The notes under the pieces were generated by a model, which was not told the origin of the DNA, made no database searches, and saw nothing but the letters and a program-made list of their open reading frames with translations. A program made the position numbers and the translations under genes. Of a stretch of DNA of 64,000 nt, positions 55,466-64,000 are shown one piece after another. This stretch comes from Acholoe squamosa (taxonomy: Eukaryota > Annelida > Polychaeta > Phyllodocida > Polynoidae). The stretch is taken from the NCBI GenBank assembly GCA_949317995.1, contig OX439040.1, positions 51,597,186 to 51,661,185 of the forward strand, read 5' to 3'. Every line of letters starts with the position of its first letter. The first letter of the stretch is position 1.

Positions 55466-57719
55466 CTACTTCTTTTTCTTTTGGTGACCGGTGATTTCTC
55501 CAGTGAGGGTGGTGTCTAGGTCTGGGTCATAGAGTGAGCTTATAGGGCCAGACTGCAGCCTTTTGATTACAGCCTTGGCGCTCGCTCTAGTGATTGGCCT
55601 TCTCAGCCTAGATATGTGTACTGACTTTTTTAGCACTTTACCATCCTGTAGCCTTTTTAATACTGCTGTGACCGGCGAGGTCATTCTCATGATGATGTAT
55701 GGTCCACTGAAGGTGGGTTGCAGCTTTTTGGTGGTCTTCTTTACAAGTAGGTTCGGTATGTGTAGGTACACAAGCTGACCAGTGTTGTATGTGTTTTGAG
55801 AAGCTGTGGCGTCATGTCTACCTTTCATCTTTTTATGGTACCTTATCATACTCTCAGCGGCCTTTAACTGGATCTCATCCCTCAGGCTGAGTTGGAAAGT
55901 TGTTAGACTTTCCTTGTCTGTTAACTCGTTGGTTGATGTCACCAATGATAGGGCTGATTGTGTGGGTAGTTGTGTTTGCTTGCCAAATACTAAAAGGTTT
56001 GGTGAGTATCCTAGCACGCTGCACACAGTATTATTGATACTGAATGCCACTGCCTGTAGGAAGGTTGACCAGTGTTTCTGTGATTTGGAGACGAAAGCTC
56101 GTAGAGAGGACTCTATGGTTTGATGTTGGCGCTCACAGAGGCCCTGAGATCTACTCCAGTGTGCCGAACCTGTAACATGTTTTATGCCGAACTTTTCACA
56201 AAAGGCTGTGAAATATTTTGAGACGTACTGTTGGGCGTTGACTCTCCCTAGTGGCATGATCTGTGACCACGTGGATATATAGGGAGCAATCTACAGCAGG
56301 TGTAAAAGGGCCTATAGTGTCCATAGTCAGGTGAGTGTATGCTGTTAGCACAGGGTCTCTCAACGTCATTGGTGTTTTCAGGTTTTTGGGTCTCTTTTTG
56401 GTTGTGAGACAGGTATGGCATGTTCCACAATAGTCAAACACTTGCTCGAACATTTTGTTCCAGTAATACCTGGACCTGATGGCTGCATAGGTTTTGGTTG
56501 GACCGAGATGTCCCCCTAGGGGTGAGCAGTGGGTGGCTTCAATTAAAGAGTCAGCCCATTTTTCTGGTATTACGATCTGTAGTGTAGGTTCCAGACTGTC
56601 CCCAAAGGTGGATTTAGTGATTCTGAACAAGACCTTGTCTAGAATTATGAATTGGTCATGATTGAGCAGTATTTGTTTGCTGAGGCTTGAGTCATCTGGT
56701 AAATCACCCTTTGTGATGTATTGCAGCATGGAGAGGGCAAAGATGTCCTCATGCTGTGCATGTATCAATGAATCCCTGGATGGTGTTAGGGAATGATGTT
56801 TACATAACTGAGAGATTGCTCTCTCGGCCATGGGAAGTACTTTGTGGGATAGCTTGGTCCTCCTAGCATTTGCTACCTTCAGTGATACTTTGGGTGACCT
56901 AGATTTGGGTGGTCGACCCCTAGGTTTTGGTTTGGTGGCCTTGACCTTTTGGGGGCGTGTCTGTTTGCTTCTTTGTGGTTTGCTGGGTGCGGGGGGTGTG
57001 TCAAGCTTGGCCTTCTGAGTCTTTGAGCATGTCAGTACACACATTCCAGGGTCGGAGAAAATTGCATTGATGCTTTCTCTCTCAGAGCTGCCTTTTTTGG
57101 CGATGACACCCCTTGGTTTTTTGCTGGTGCTACCCCAAATTTGTCCGCCTTTAAGTATGGACCTTGGGGGTCCCATAAGGATGGGGTTTTTTGGAATTGG
57201 GTTGCTGGATCTGAAGGCCTTTGTCATCGTGATATCTGAGAATTTGACTGACTTAGGTGGAAGTTTGATTTTTCCTTGGGTTCTAATAGGAATTGGGTCA
57301 TCAGAGCTTGGTGGGTATTTCCTTCTGGAAAGGAAGTCTGCCACTATGTTGGTTCTGCCCTGCAGGTATCTGACTTCAAAATCATATGACATGACGGTAT
57401 CAACCCACCTGGCCAGTCTCCCATTTGTTATGTTTTCTTTTTTGTTGAATAAGGAGACTAGGGCAGTGTGGTCTGAGTACACTTTGAAGTGTGTTCCATC
57501 CACATAATGGTGGAACTTTTTCACTGCAAAAACTATACCTAGTAGTTCTTTGTCAGTTATCCCATATCTTGATTCTTGGGGTGTCAAACCTCTCCCTGCA
57601 AATTCTATGGGCCTATAGAAGCCATAATCATCAACTTGTGTGATCACGGCTCCCAAACTGTAGTTGCTTGAGTCCGTAAAGATGATGAAAGGCCTGGTAT
57701 AGTCTGGGAATTTGAGCAC
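55466..57719 (-). pseudogene. pol: RNase H and integrase region of pol, frameshifted
   Basis: The first frame (56196-57719) has RNase H (FTDSSNYSLGAV, ITDKELLG, VYSDHTAL), a Lys/Pro-rich spacer, the integrase zinc finger (HCSPLGGHLG...CGTCHTC) and the first core Asp (MDTIGPF). The reading frame changes at about 56250. The second frame (55466-56257) resumes at QYVSKYFTAFCEKFG, has the Glu region (SQGLCERQHQT) and the C-terminal GPY-type motif (FSGPYII). About 35-40 residues usual between DHATR and QYVSK are absent, including the second catalytic Asp, so the break is a deletion plus frame change. Integrase should be inactive. Confidence 0.8.
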
Positions 57720-58696
57720 AGCACAGCTTCAGTGCAGATAGCAGATTTGATTTTTTCAAAAGCTCTCGGACACTCAGTGGTCCATTTGAAGGTGCCCTTG
57801 GTTGCCTCGTAAAGTGGCTTCATAATGTGGGCAAAACTTCTGATAAACCTTTTGTTAAACTGTGCCATCCCATTGAAACATCTCAGGTCGTGGATGTTTT
57901 TGGGTGGGGGGAAGGTTTTGACTGGACCGATCTTGTCCGGTGATGGTGACAGGCCATGACGGTCTACATTGAAACCTAGGAATTCCATTTTGGTAGTACC
58001 AAATTCACATTTTTCAGATTTCAGTTTTATGTTTCCCTTGATAAAAAGTTTCAAAACTTCATCTAGATCTTGCAGGTGCCTTTCCCATGACGGGCTGTAA
58101 ATGGCTACATCGTCCACGTATGTTACAGCGTTTCTGTATTTGCATTTCATGAGCAACTGTTCCATCACATTCATGAAGGATAGGCCAGAAGTTTTGAGTC
58201 CCATTGGAAGAACCTTAGCCATGTATCTCGTGCCGTTGGCTGAGAAGGTGGTCAGTGGCCTTGATTCTTTTGCCAAGGGAAACTGGTGGTAGGCACTGTA
58301 GACGTCTAATTTTGAGAAAAAATTTGCGCCTGTTCTGCCTATTTGCTGCATTAGGTCGTCTGCTCTGGGGAAAGAGTGTGAGAAAGACTTTAGGTTTTCA
58401 TTGACCCATCTATAGTCCACTACAATTCTCCATCCAGATGCTACTGATCTGTCTCCTTGCGGCTTAGGTACCAAGAAGGCTGGTGAGTTCCATTCACAAG
58501 GTTTGGTGCATTCCTCAATGATGCCCTGTTCAAGATGCTTCTTTAAGAGCTCTCTGTGAAAGATTTCTTTATGAGGGGACATTCTATAGGATGGTCTGTT
58601 ACAAGGTTTGAAGTCTGGGATTAATTCCAGTTTAACTTCATTTTCCATGTTTAGACCTACAGCACTTTCATTCAGGACGAAAGCTTGCCTGTTTGA
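57716..58696 (-). pseudogene. pol: Reverse transcriptase region of pol
   Basis: First ATG at 58648; the frame is open from 58696. RT motifs are in order: WNSPAFLVPK, WRIVVDYRWVN, the first catalytic Asp in KLDVYSAYHQF, LPMGLKTSG, and the catalytic YVDD (residues about 177-180). The thumb/connection follows (FLGFNVDRHGL, FNGMAQFNKRFI). The frame shifts at about 57716, just before RNase H. All RT catalytic residues are intact. Confidence 0.85.
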
Positions 58697-59698
58697 TTAA
58701 ACAACATTTTTGATTTGTTGTTTTTGAGCGTCGCTGAGCTTTTCACAGATCGTGTATTTTAAAGGTTCATCACCTTTTGGGAGTTGGTCCATGGGGTCTT
58801 CTCCACAATTTATTTGGAATAAATCCTTTTCTGAGGTGATGCTGTTGAGTGAGTGCTCGTTGTTGAGTGAACCAATGGGGACAGCATGTTTCATGTCAAA
58901 CGGCCTAAAGATACCTAGATTCATGTGTCTTTTGACTTTGATCGGGAATTCATTTGGGTTTGCTACAGTTACTGGGATTAGTCTAAGTGCTGACCTTGGT
59001 TTAACAATGGGGTGCTTTACTAATACCGGTAATGTAGTACCTGTACTCTCAGTTATTCCAGTTTTTCCCACTAAACCGTCATTTCCTGTTACGATGGCAT
59101 TGAAGGTGGCTTCAGTGTTCGATGGTATGGACATGTTCTTTACAGCCCTGATGTAGTTGGGTGTTTTTGGTTTAGGGCCAAAGGATATTTTTGCTCTGTA
59201 TTTAGTCATGAAATTTACCCCTAGAATGAGTGGGTGATTTAGCTCAGGTACTATGTGGAACCTGGTTTTAAATTCATGGCCGTCGATGAGGAAGTCTATA
59301 GTCATGAAATGACTTACCTGAACTGGGGTCTTATCAGCGAGAAACACTGTGAGTCTAGAGTGTCTACCATGTCTAAAATTGGGTGTGTTTGATACCCTAT
59401 CAGCCATTTTTTGGCTAATAAAAGACAGGGAGGCGCCAGAATCAACAAGAGCTCTAGACAAATGGTTATCTATGTCAACAGATACTGCACCATTAGTCAA
59501 TTCCGTGTTAACAAAAATGGCCTTACCTTGCTGCCCATATTTTTCAGACTTGATCTTCAGCTTCAGAATTGAAGTTCTCTGGCTGTGGTCCTCATATTCG
59601 TCCTCATCATCGTCAGTGCAAGAGTCTTGGTCCTCCTTATATTCCATATGCTCTGTGTAGTGGGCGCTAGAGGTGTGAGAGTCAACTGAGCAATTGAG
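58697..59698 (-). pseudogene. pol: Retrotransposon protease region of pol
   Basis: The open frame runs from 59698 (first ATG at 59647) to TAA 58697-58699. An acidic stretch (DDDEDEYED) precedes the aspartic protease. The active-site motif is DSGA (residue about 69 counted from the ATG), and the later ILGVNF fits the conserved I-L-G of retropepsins. The next frame (RT) is in the same reading frame after this single stop, so protease and RT were one polyprotein. Upstream the frame is cut by a stop and the TIR insertion. Confidence 0.7.
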
Positions 59699-59767
59699 TT
59701 AGAAGTGGTGGGGGGCGGTTGTTTGGTTGGGTCCTTTATGGTGGGGGCGGGGACTGTAGGTGCTGTT

Positions 59768-60239
59768 GGTCAGAAATCATAGAAAGTGTGCATATGGGGC
59801 CTTACATGTCATTCGCCCAGACATGTGCCCAGAAAAAGAATTCTTATAAGTATACTTCTTTTGCAGTAGCAAGGACACATCTGACATTATTGATAATGTA
59901 ATTTTCTTAATCTACAGGTCAAAATAGTCCGGACCAGAGATTTTCATGGAGGTATGAAGATTGTTTCTATAGGAAATTAAGCCCTCAACATGGCTTGTAA
60001 CTCAAATGTCATTCTCCCAGACACAATTTCGCCCAGACAATTTTGGTCATTTTGGGCACATTTTACCCCCTTGAGCCCAAAATATGCATATGGGACCATC
60101 AAAACCCATATGTAACATGAGGATCTTATCCAGCCTGACACTTTGAGCCAAAGAAATAGAGGGGGAAACTAAAATTCAAAGAGTAGGGGCTGGAATACCT
60201 CCAAATTCCTCATATGCAAACCTTCTATGATTTTCGACC
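59768..60239. mobile_element. 472-bp TIR element inserted at the gag-pol junction
   Basis: The left end GGTCAGAAATCATAGAAAGT and the inverted right end (GGTCGAAAATCATAGAAGGT) match, with the similarity continuing to GCATATG. A second copy with the same left end starts at 63599. No reading frame for a transposase is present, so it is MITE-like. Target-site duplication not clear. It supplies the stop codon (60225-60227) that now ends gag. Confidence 0.7.
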
Positions 60240-63200
60240 TGTAGTTCCTTCCCCAGAATCCTTATCATCACGAGTGTTCTTGGGGCTGTCACTTTCAGCA
60301 TCAGACTGAGACCCTGTATAGCTTCTGCTATCCTTTCTGCCGGGGGTAGGGTCCCTTGATTTGTTTAGTGACTGCTGTACCCAGTTGTCGGGGATCGTGA
60401 AATCTGCTGGTACCATAAAGGAAACATTGCGGGAATTATTTGCTTGTCCATTCACGGGTATGAATACAAAACTTTTGCTGCTTTCTGATGAATTGGACCT
60501 CTGGTTGGATCTGTCTCTGGATTTGTTTCTTCCTGTTGAAATCAGATCTGTTTTTCGAACTTGATCTGTTATCTCGAGAGGCTGATCTGTTTTGAGGTTT
60601 AGGGTTTCCCTGGCAACCACTTTTGTACTTGTTTTCATACTGTTTGTTGTAATTTCTGCTGGGTAGCCTATCTTCCTTCCTGTGATCGTTGTAGAATTTG
60701 TCTTTTCTCGATCTGTTGTCCCTGTAGTTGTTGTTGTTGTTGTAGCCTACGGCACATAGCTCGGCTGATCTGTCATGGGCTTGGGCGAGTTTTACTGCTT
60801 GAATGCTTAGTTCTTGCTCAAGAGCAATTTCTTCAGCATTCAGTAGTGTTTTTGGTGCTTTGGCGAGGACAACATTTTTCAGTTCAGGTCTGAGGCCATT
60901 GATTAGGTAGTCAATTTGTGAGGCTTCATCTAAACTGCTGTTGGAGAGTAGCAGGGTCATGTCCGTCAGGTAATCTTCTGTGGACTCATTGGCTTGTTGT
61001 TTCCTGCTCCTGTAGCCTTTGAGAAGGGTAGTAGGATCAGGGGTGGCGAATCTGGCCAGGAAAGCTTCATACACAGCATTGGTGTCCTGCATAATTGGTT
61101 TGTCCATTATGTTGGTGAAAAACCATTGAGCTGCTCTGCCTTTGAGGAAGGTGTACATACATGGGGCATGTAGGTCAGGCCTTTTGGGGTGGACGTTTCT
61201 GATGAAGAACTTGAACTCGGTCAGGAACTTCCCTGCAGACCTGTATGGTGAGGCCTTGTCGAAGGGGTCGGGCTTGTTAAATGAGCCCAACTGAGCAGAT
61301 GTGAGTTTATCATTATTCAACATGCCTAAGGGCCTTGTGTTTTGGTTGAAGACAGACTGTCCTAAGTCAGGCATTGCAGGTGTGGAGTGTGTTAACTGGG
61401 GATATCCAGGGGTATAGGGTGGCTGTGTCTGGTTCTGGTGACCTGGCACCTGTGCTGGAGGTATGTAGACACTGTTGTATACCTCACCTAGGGCGGTCCG
61501 GATTGGGTTCAGCGACTGGCTGTTTGCTCCTGCTGCCAGCTGGTGTGAATTACCTGCACTGGCGTTTGGTGTCTGATACTGCACGGTTTGTGAAGTGAGC
61601 GTGGCAGATGCTATGTTGCCACTGGGGTTGTTTCGGAAGGCATTAGGTGGGCTATACCCTATCCCAGTCAATGTATTGGCTTGTATTGAGCTGTAACTCA
61701 GTGCTGTGGGGTACGGTGGTGTGTGCTGTAGGGGGTTTGGGGCCGTGCTGGAGGTGGTCTGGTTGATTGTCATGTTGTCGGTGTTGGTCGACTGGCTGTG
61801 TATGGCTCTATAAATGTCTGTCTTCATAGCGTCCATGTTCCTGACGAGTTGCTCCGTCATTTGATATGTGAAGTCTTCAGACCTCCTGAGTATATCCATG
61901 TTGGCTTCTTCTGCCCTTCTGGAGCTGACAGCACTCTCATTCTCCATTCGTTCCCTCCAGCAGTCCATGTCATCCAATCTCTGGTTTACTCTGGCGAGCA
62001 GGTTGTTTTGTTCCTGTCCACTGTTTTTAATTTCAGCAGATAGAACACTGACCTGTTGGGCCAGTAACTCAGAAAAGGAGTCGCTGACAGCTTGGGTGCA
62101 TTCCCTGATTAGGCTCCTTCTCAGGTCGTCCTCATTGTAGCGTGGCGGCTGGTTTGTGGACATAGTGATATTGGTTCTGTGGGGGAAAGTTACTGCTGTG
62201 TCTTCTCCTGAGCTGATTAGGTGGGGTGAGTTATAGGGTGCTCTGCTTCCTCTATCTAATAAGGGAGTTGTGGCTACTAGGTGTGATCTGCTGGTAGCAC
62301 CGTCCACGCTTCTTAGGAGTCTGTATCCAGTGGGTGATCTCCTTCTAATGGGTGAGGTTGATTGTGTCCTCCTCCTGCGTCTGGGTTGGGGCCTGGTGGG
62401 TGAATCTACAGACCTTGTACGCTGTTGACCCCTGGGGGTGTACACAGGTGGGGGGAAAAACAGGTCTCCCTCCTCCTCCTCAGATGTGGATGGGTGGCGA
62501 TAAGCTCTGGGGTGGTCGCTGTTGGAAAGAGGCCACTCGTGCTCTAAGAGTCTGTTGATGTGAGCTGAGAAGCTGGAGGTGTCTCCTTCCCTTTGGTACC
62601 TGGGGGTGGGGTGATTCGTTCTTCCTACACCCTCTTCGTAAGCTGTCCTCTACCTGGATATTGCTGAGCCAATCCTTTGTCTGAAGTAGTCAGCGTCCAG
62701 GGAGGTGTCAGAGTCTGTTTCCACAACAACAGGGCCTTCCCAGGTTAAAGGTTGTTGGGTATTTCTTCTGGTACCGGTGGTGGCTGGGTTGGTACCTGCC
62801 TGTGTCAGGGTATTACCGCTAGGTGCTGTACTGGCTCCTACAGGTGATGGGGGTACAATGTCCTCGAGGGTGGCTTGGAGGTCTGAGTCTCTCTCCTCCA
62901 GGTGTGGATCTAAATGTAGGTGGTCCAGTGTACCTAGTTGTGATGTCTCAGATATGGGGCTCGTTATACCTGATAGCCTTATTCGTGGTGAGACAGCTTG
63001 TGAGTGTTCAGGTAAGGAAATGTTTAATCCTGGTGCAGATAGAGACACTGGTGTACTGGTTTGTGCCCCAGTATTGTTACCTACAATTGTGGATGAAAAT
63101 TGTTCAATGCCGGTACTCACAGTCTGTTTTATGCGTGGTTGAAGGGCTTTAGGTATAACTAGATCAAGGTTCAGGGCGTCAGGTGACGAATTTTCTCTCT

Positions 63201-63306
63201 GGAAATGGTGTGCTGCAGCTGCAGGTGGGTTGGGCGCGTCTAGCCCAGGTGATGCAAAGGTACGTTTAGAAACTGGCTCCTTGGGTGTGGTCTCACTATT
63301 ACTCAT
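60240..63306 (-). pseudogene. gag: gag (nucleocapsid/capsid polyprotein), broken
   Basis: The ATG at 63304-63306 starts a frame that meets an amber codon at 62650-62652 and continues in the same frame to about 60540, where the reading frame shifts. Reading on in the other frame extends to the TIR insertion at 60239. Parts: a Ser/Pro/Thr-rich N-terminus; an Arg-rich segment (RRRRRT); a coiled part with Gln/Glu; the Retrotrans_gag capsid core (YTFLKGRAAQWFF, YRSRKQQANESTEDYL, LINGLRPEL); a basic Asn/Arg/Lys-rich tail. No CCHC zinc knuckle is visible; the basic tail may bind RNA instead. At about 1,000 codons it is long for a gypsy gag. Confidence 0.75.
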
Positions 63307-63338
63307 GGCTATTAGAGGTTAGTAGTGGGATATTCTGA

Positions 63339-63352
63339 GGAGTTCTCCACCA
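63339..63352 (-). promoter_or_regulatory. Putative primer-binding site
   Basis: TGGTGGAGAACTCC on the minus strand starts with the TGG that pairs with tRNA CCA ends, one base after the LTR end and 33 bases before the gag ATG. The priming tRNA is not identified. Confidence 0.4.
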
Positions 63353-63353
63353 T

Positions 63354-63598
63354 TGTCAATGAACCGTTACAAGTCGATGTTGTAATTAACACTGAATCCA
63401 GGGAAGTTCTTTGATCCTTGTTTATTGCATGATGACAGAGTGTACATATAGGTGATAACAATGATACACTTGCCAGCGTGCAGGCTCTGCCCCTAAGCTC
63501 CTAGCTCAACCTGTCGTAGGTCCTAGATACTAGGGAGGTTGTACGTGGTATAATGTAAGTAGGAAAAGATGATATTGGGAGCTGCTCACCAGTCTTAT
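63354..63598 (-). repeat. Partial 5' LTR of the Ty3/gypsy element
   Basis: Read on the minus strand it ends ...TTGACA one base before the primer-binding-like site, and has a poly(A) signal (AATAAA, 63421-63426). Its far end is obscured because a TIR element copy begins at 63599. Without the second LTR the limits are uncertain. Confidence 0.45.
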
Positions 63599-64000
63599 GG
63601 TCACAAATCATAGAAAGTGTGCATATGGGGCCTCACATGTAATTCACCCAGACATGTGCCCAGAATCATGAAAAATAATTCTTATAAGTATGCTTCTTTT
63701 ATGATAGCAAGGACACATCTGACATAAATGATAATGTGATTTTCTTAATCTACAGGTCAAAATAGTCTGGACCTGAGATTTTCATGGAAGTATGATGATT
63801 GTTTCTGTAGGAAATGAAGCCCCCAACATGGCTTGTAACTTAAGCCCCTAAATGTCATTCGCCCAGACACAATTTCCCCCAGACAATTTTGGGCCCATTT
63901 TAGCCCCCTGGAGCCCAAAATATTCATATGGGACCATCAAAACCCATATGTAACACAAAGATCTCATCCAGCCTGACACTTTGAGCCAAAAAAATAGAGG
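63599..64000. mobile_element. Second copy of the 472-bp TIR element (runs off the window)
   Basis: The sequence from GGTCACAAATCATAGAAAGT to the window edge aligns with 59768-60165 over essentially its full visible length, with a few substitutions and short indels. It lies next to, or within, the retrotransposon LTR. Confidence 0.75.

Larger units (their letters stand above)
55466..63598 (-). mobile_element. Decayed Ty3/gypsy LTR retrotransposon
   Basis: Order on the minus strand is LTR fragment, primer-binding-like site, gag, protease, RT, RNase H, integrase: the Ty3/gypsy order. The RT carries YVDD and the integrase ends with a GPY-type motif. Breaks: an amber codon (62650-62652) and a frameshift (about 60540) in gag; a TIR element inserted between gag and pol; an ochre codon (58697-58699) between protease and RT; a frameshift (about 57716) before RNase H; a deletion/frameshift (about 56250) in integrase. 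The copy cannot be autonomous as it stands. The 3' LTR was not identified. Confidence 0.85.

Overview
The window looks like nuclear DNA of an invertebrate animal, probably a marine bilaterian. It is AT-rich, with GT-AG introns, tRNA-derived SINEs, many terminal-inverted-repeat (TIR) elements, microsatellites and a Ty3/gypsy retrotransposon. No bacterial-type gene organisation is visible. I cannot name the species from sequence alone.

Region 1 (about 3.07-32.5 kb, minus strand) is one large gene, which I assembled by hand from splice sites. Forty-four coding exons from 32283 down to 3566 join in consistent phase, with no internal stop, into a predicted 2,195-residue protein. Exon 1 starts a signal peptide. 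The last, tiny exon encodes a hydrophobic C-terminus that looks like a GPI-anchor signal. Between them lie two homologous halves of 21 exons each (exons 2-22 and 23-43). The halves match exon for exon in order, intron phase and nearly always length, so an ancestral 21-exon unit was duplicated and fused. Each half is built of short alpha-helical repeats, keeps the same cysteines, and carries one furin-type site (RNKR / RRKR) at the same exon boundary. The architecture resembles the mesothelin/stereocilin/otoancorin superfamily, but that assignment is an inference. The gene was probably a secreted, cleaved, membrane-tethered extracellular protein. Its introns hold several TIR elements, an (ATT)n array and an (AT)n array.

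Region 2 (1-3 kb and about 32.5-49.9 kb) has no gene I can support. It holds dispersed repeats: a composite family with tRNA-like promoters, long hairpins and the 18-bp palindrome GGTTATCCATGGATAACC; a second dispersed family at 41.5 and 46.6 kb; a 44-bp minisatellite; and a two-copy tandem repeat.

Region 3 (about 50-53 kb) is more GC-rich. On the minus strand it has a plausible spliced reading frame for a small membrane protein with a Pro/Glu-rich tail, and a second open frame through the same 3' exon. On the plus strand, inside the minus-strand intron, are a TATA box with a 45-codon two-exon mini-ORF and a CpG-rich block with E2F and YY1-like sites. Whether this is a host gene or accessory genes of the neighbouring retroelement is unresolved.

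Region 4 (about 55.4-63.6 kb, minus strand) is a decayed Ty3/gypsy LTR retrotransposon: part of a 5' LTR, a primer-binding-like site, gag, protease, reverse transcriptase/RNase H and integrase. It is broken by an amber codon and a frameshift in gag, a 472-bp TIR element inserted between gag and pol, an ochre codon between protease and RT, a frameshift before RNase H, and a deletion/frameshift in integrase that removes part of the catalytic core. A second copy of the same TIR element starts at 63599 and runs off the window.
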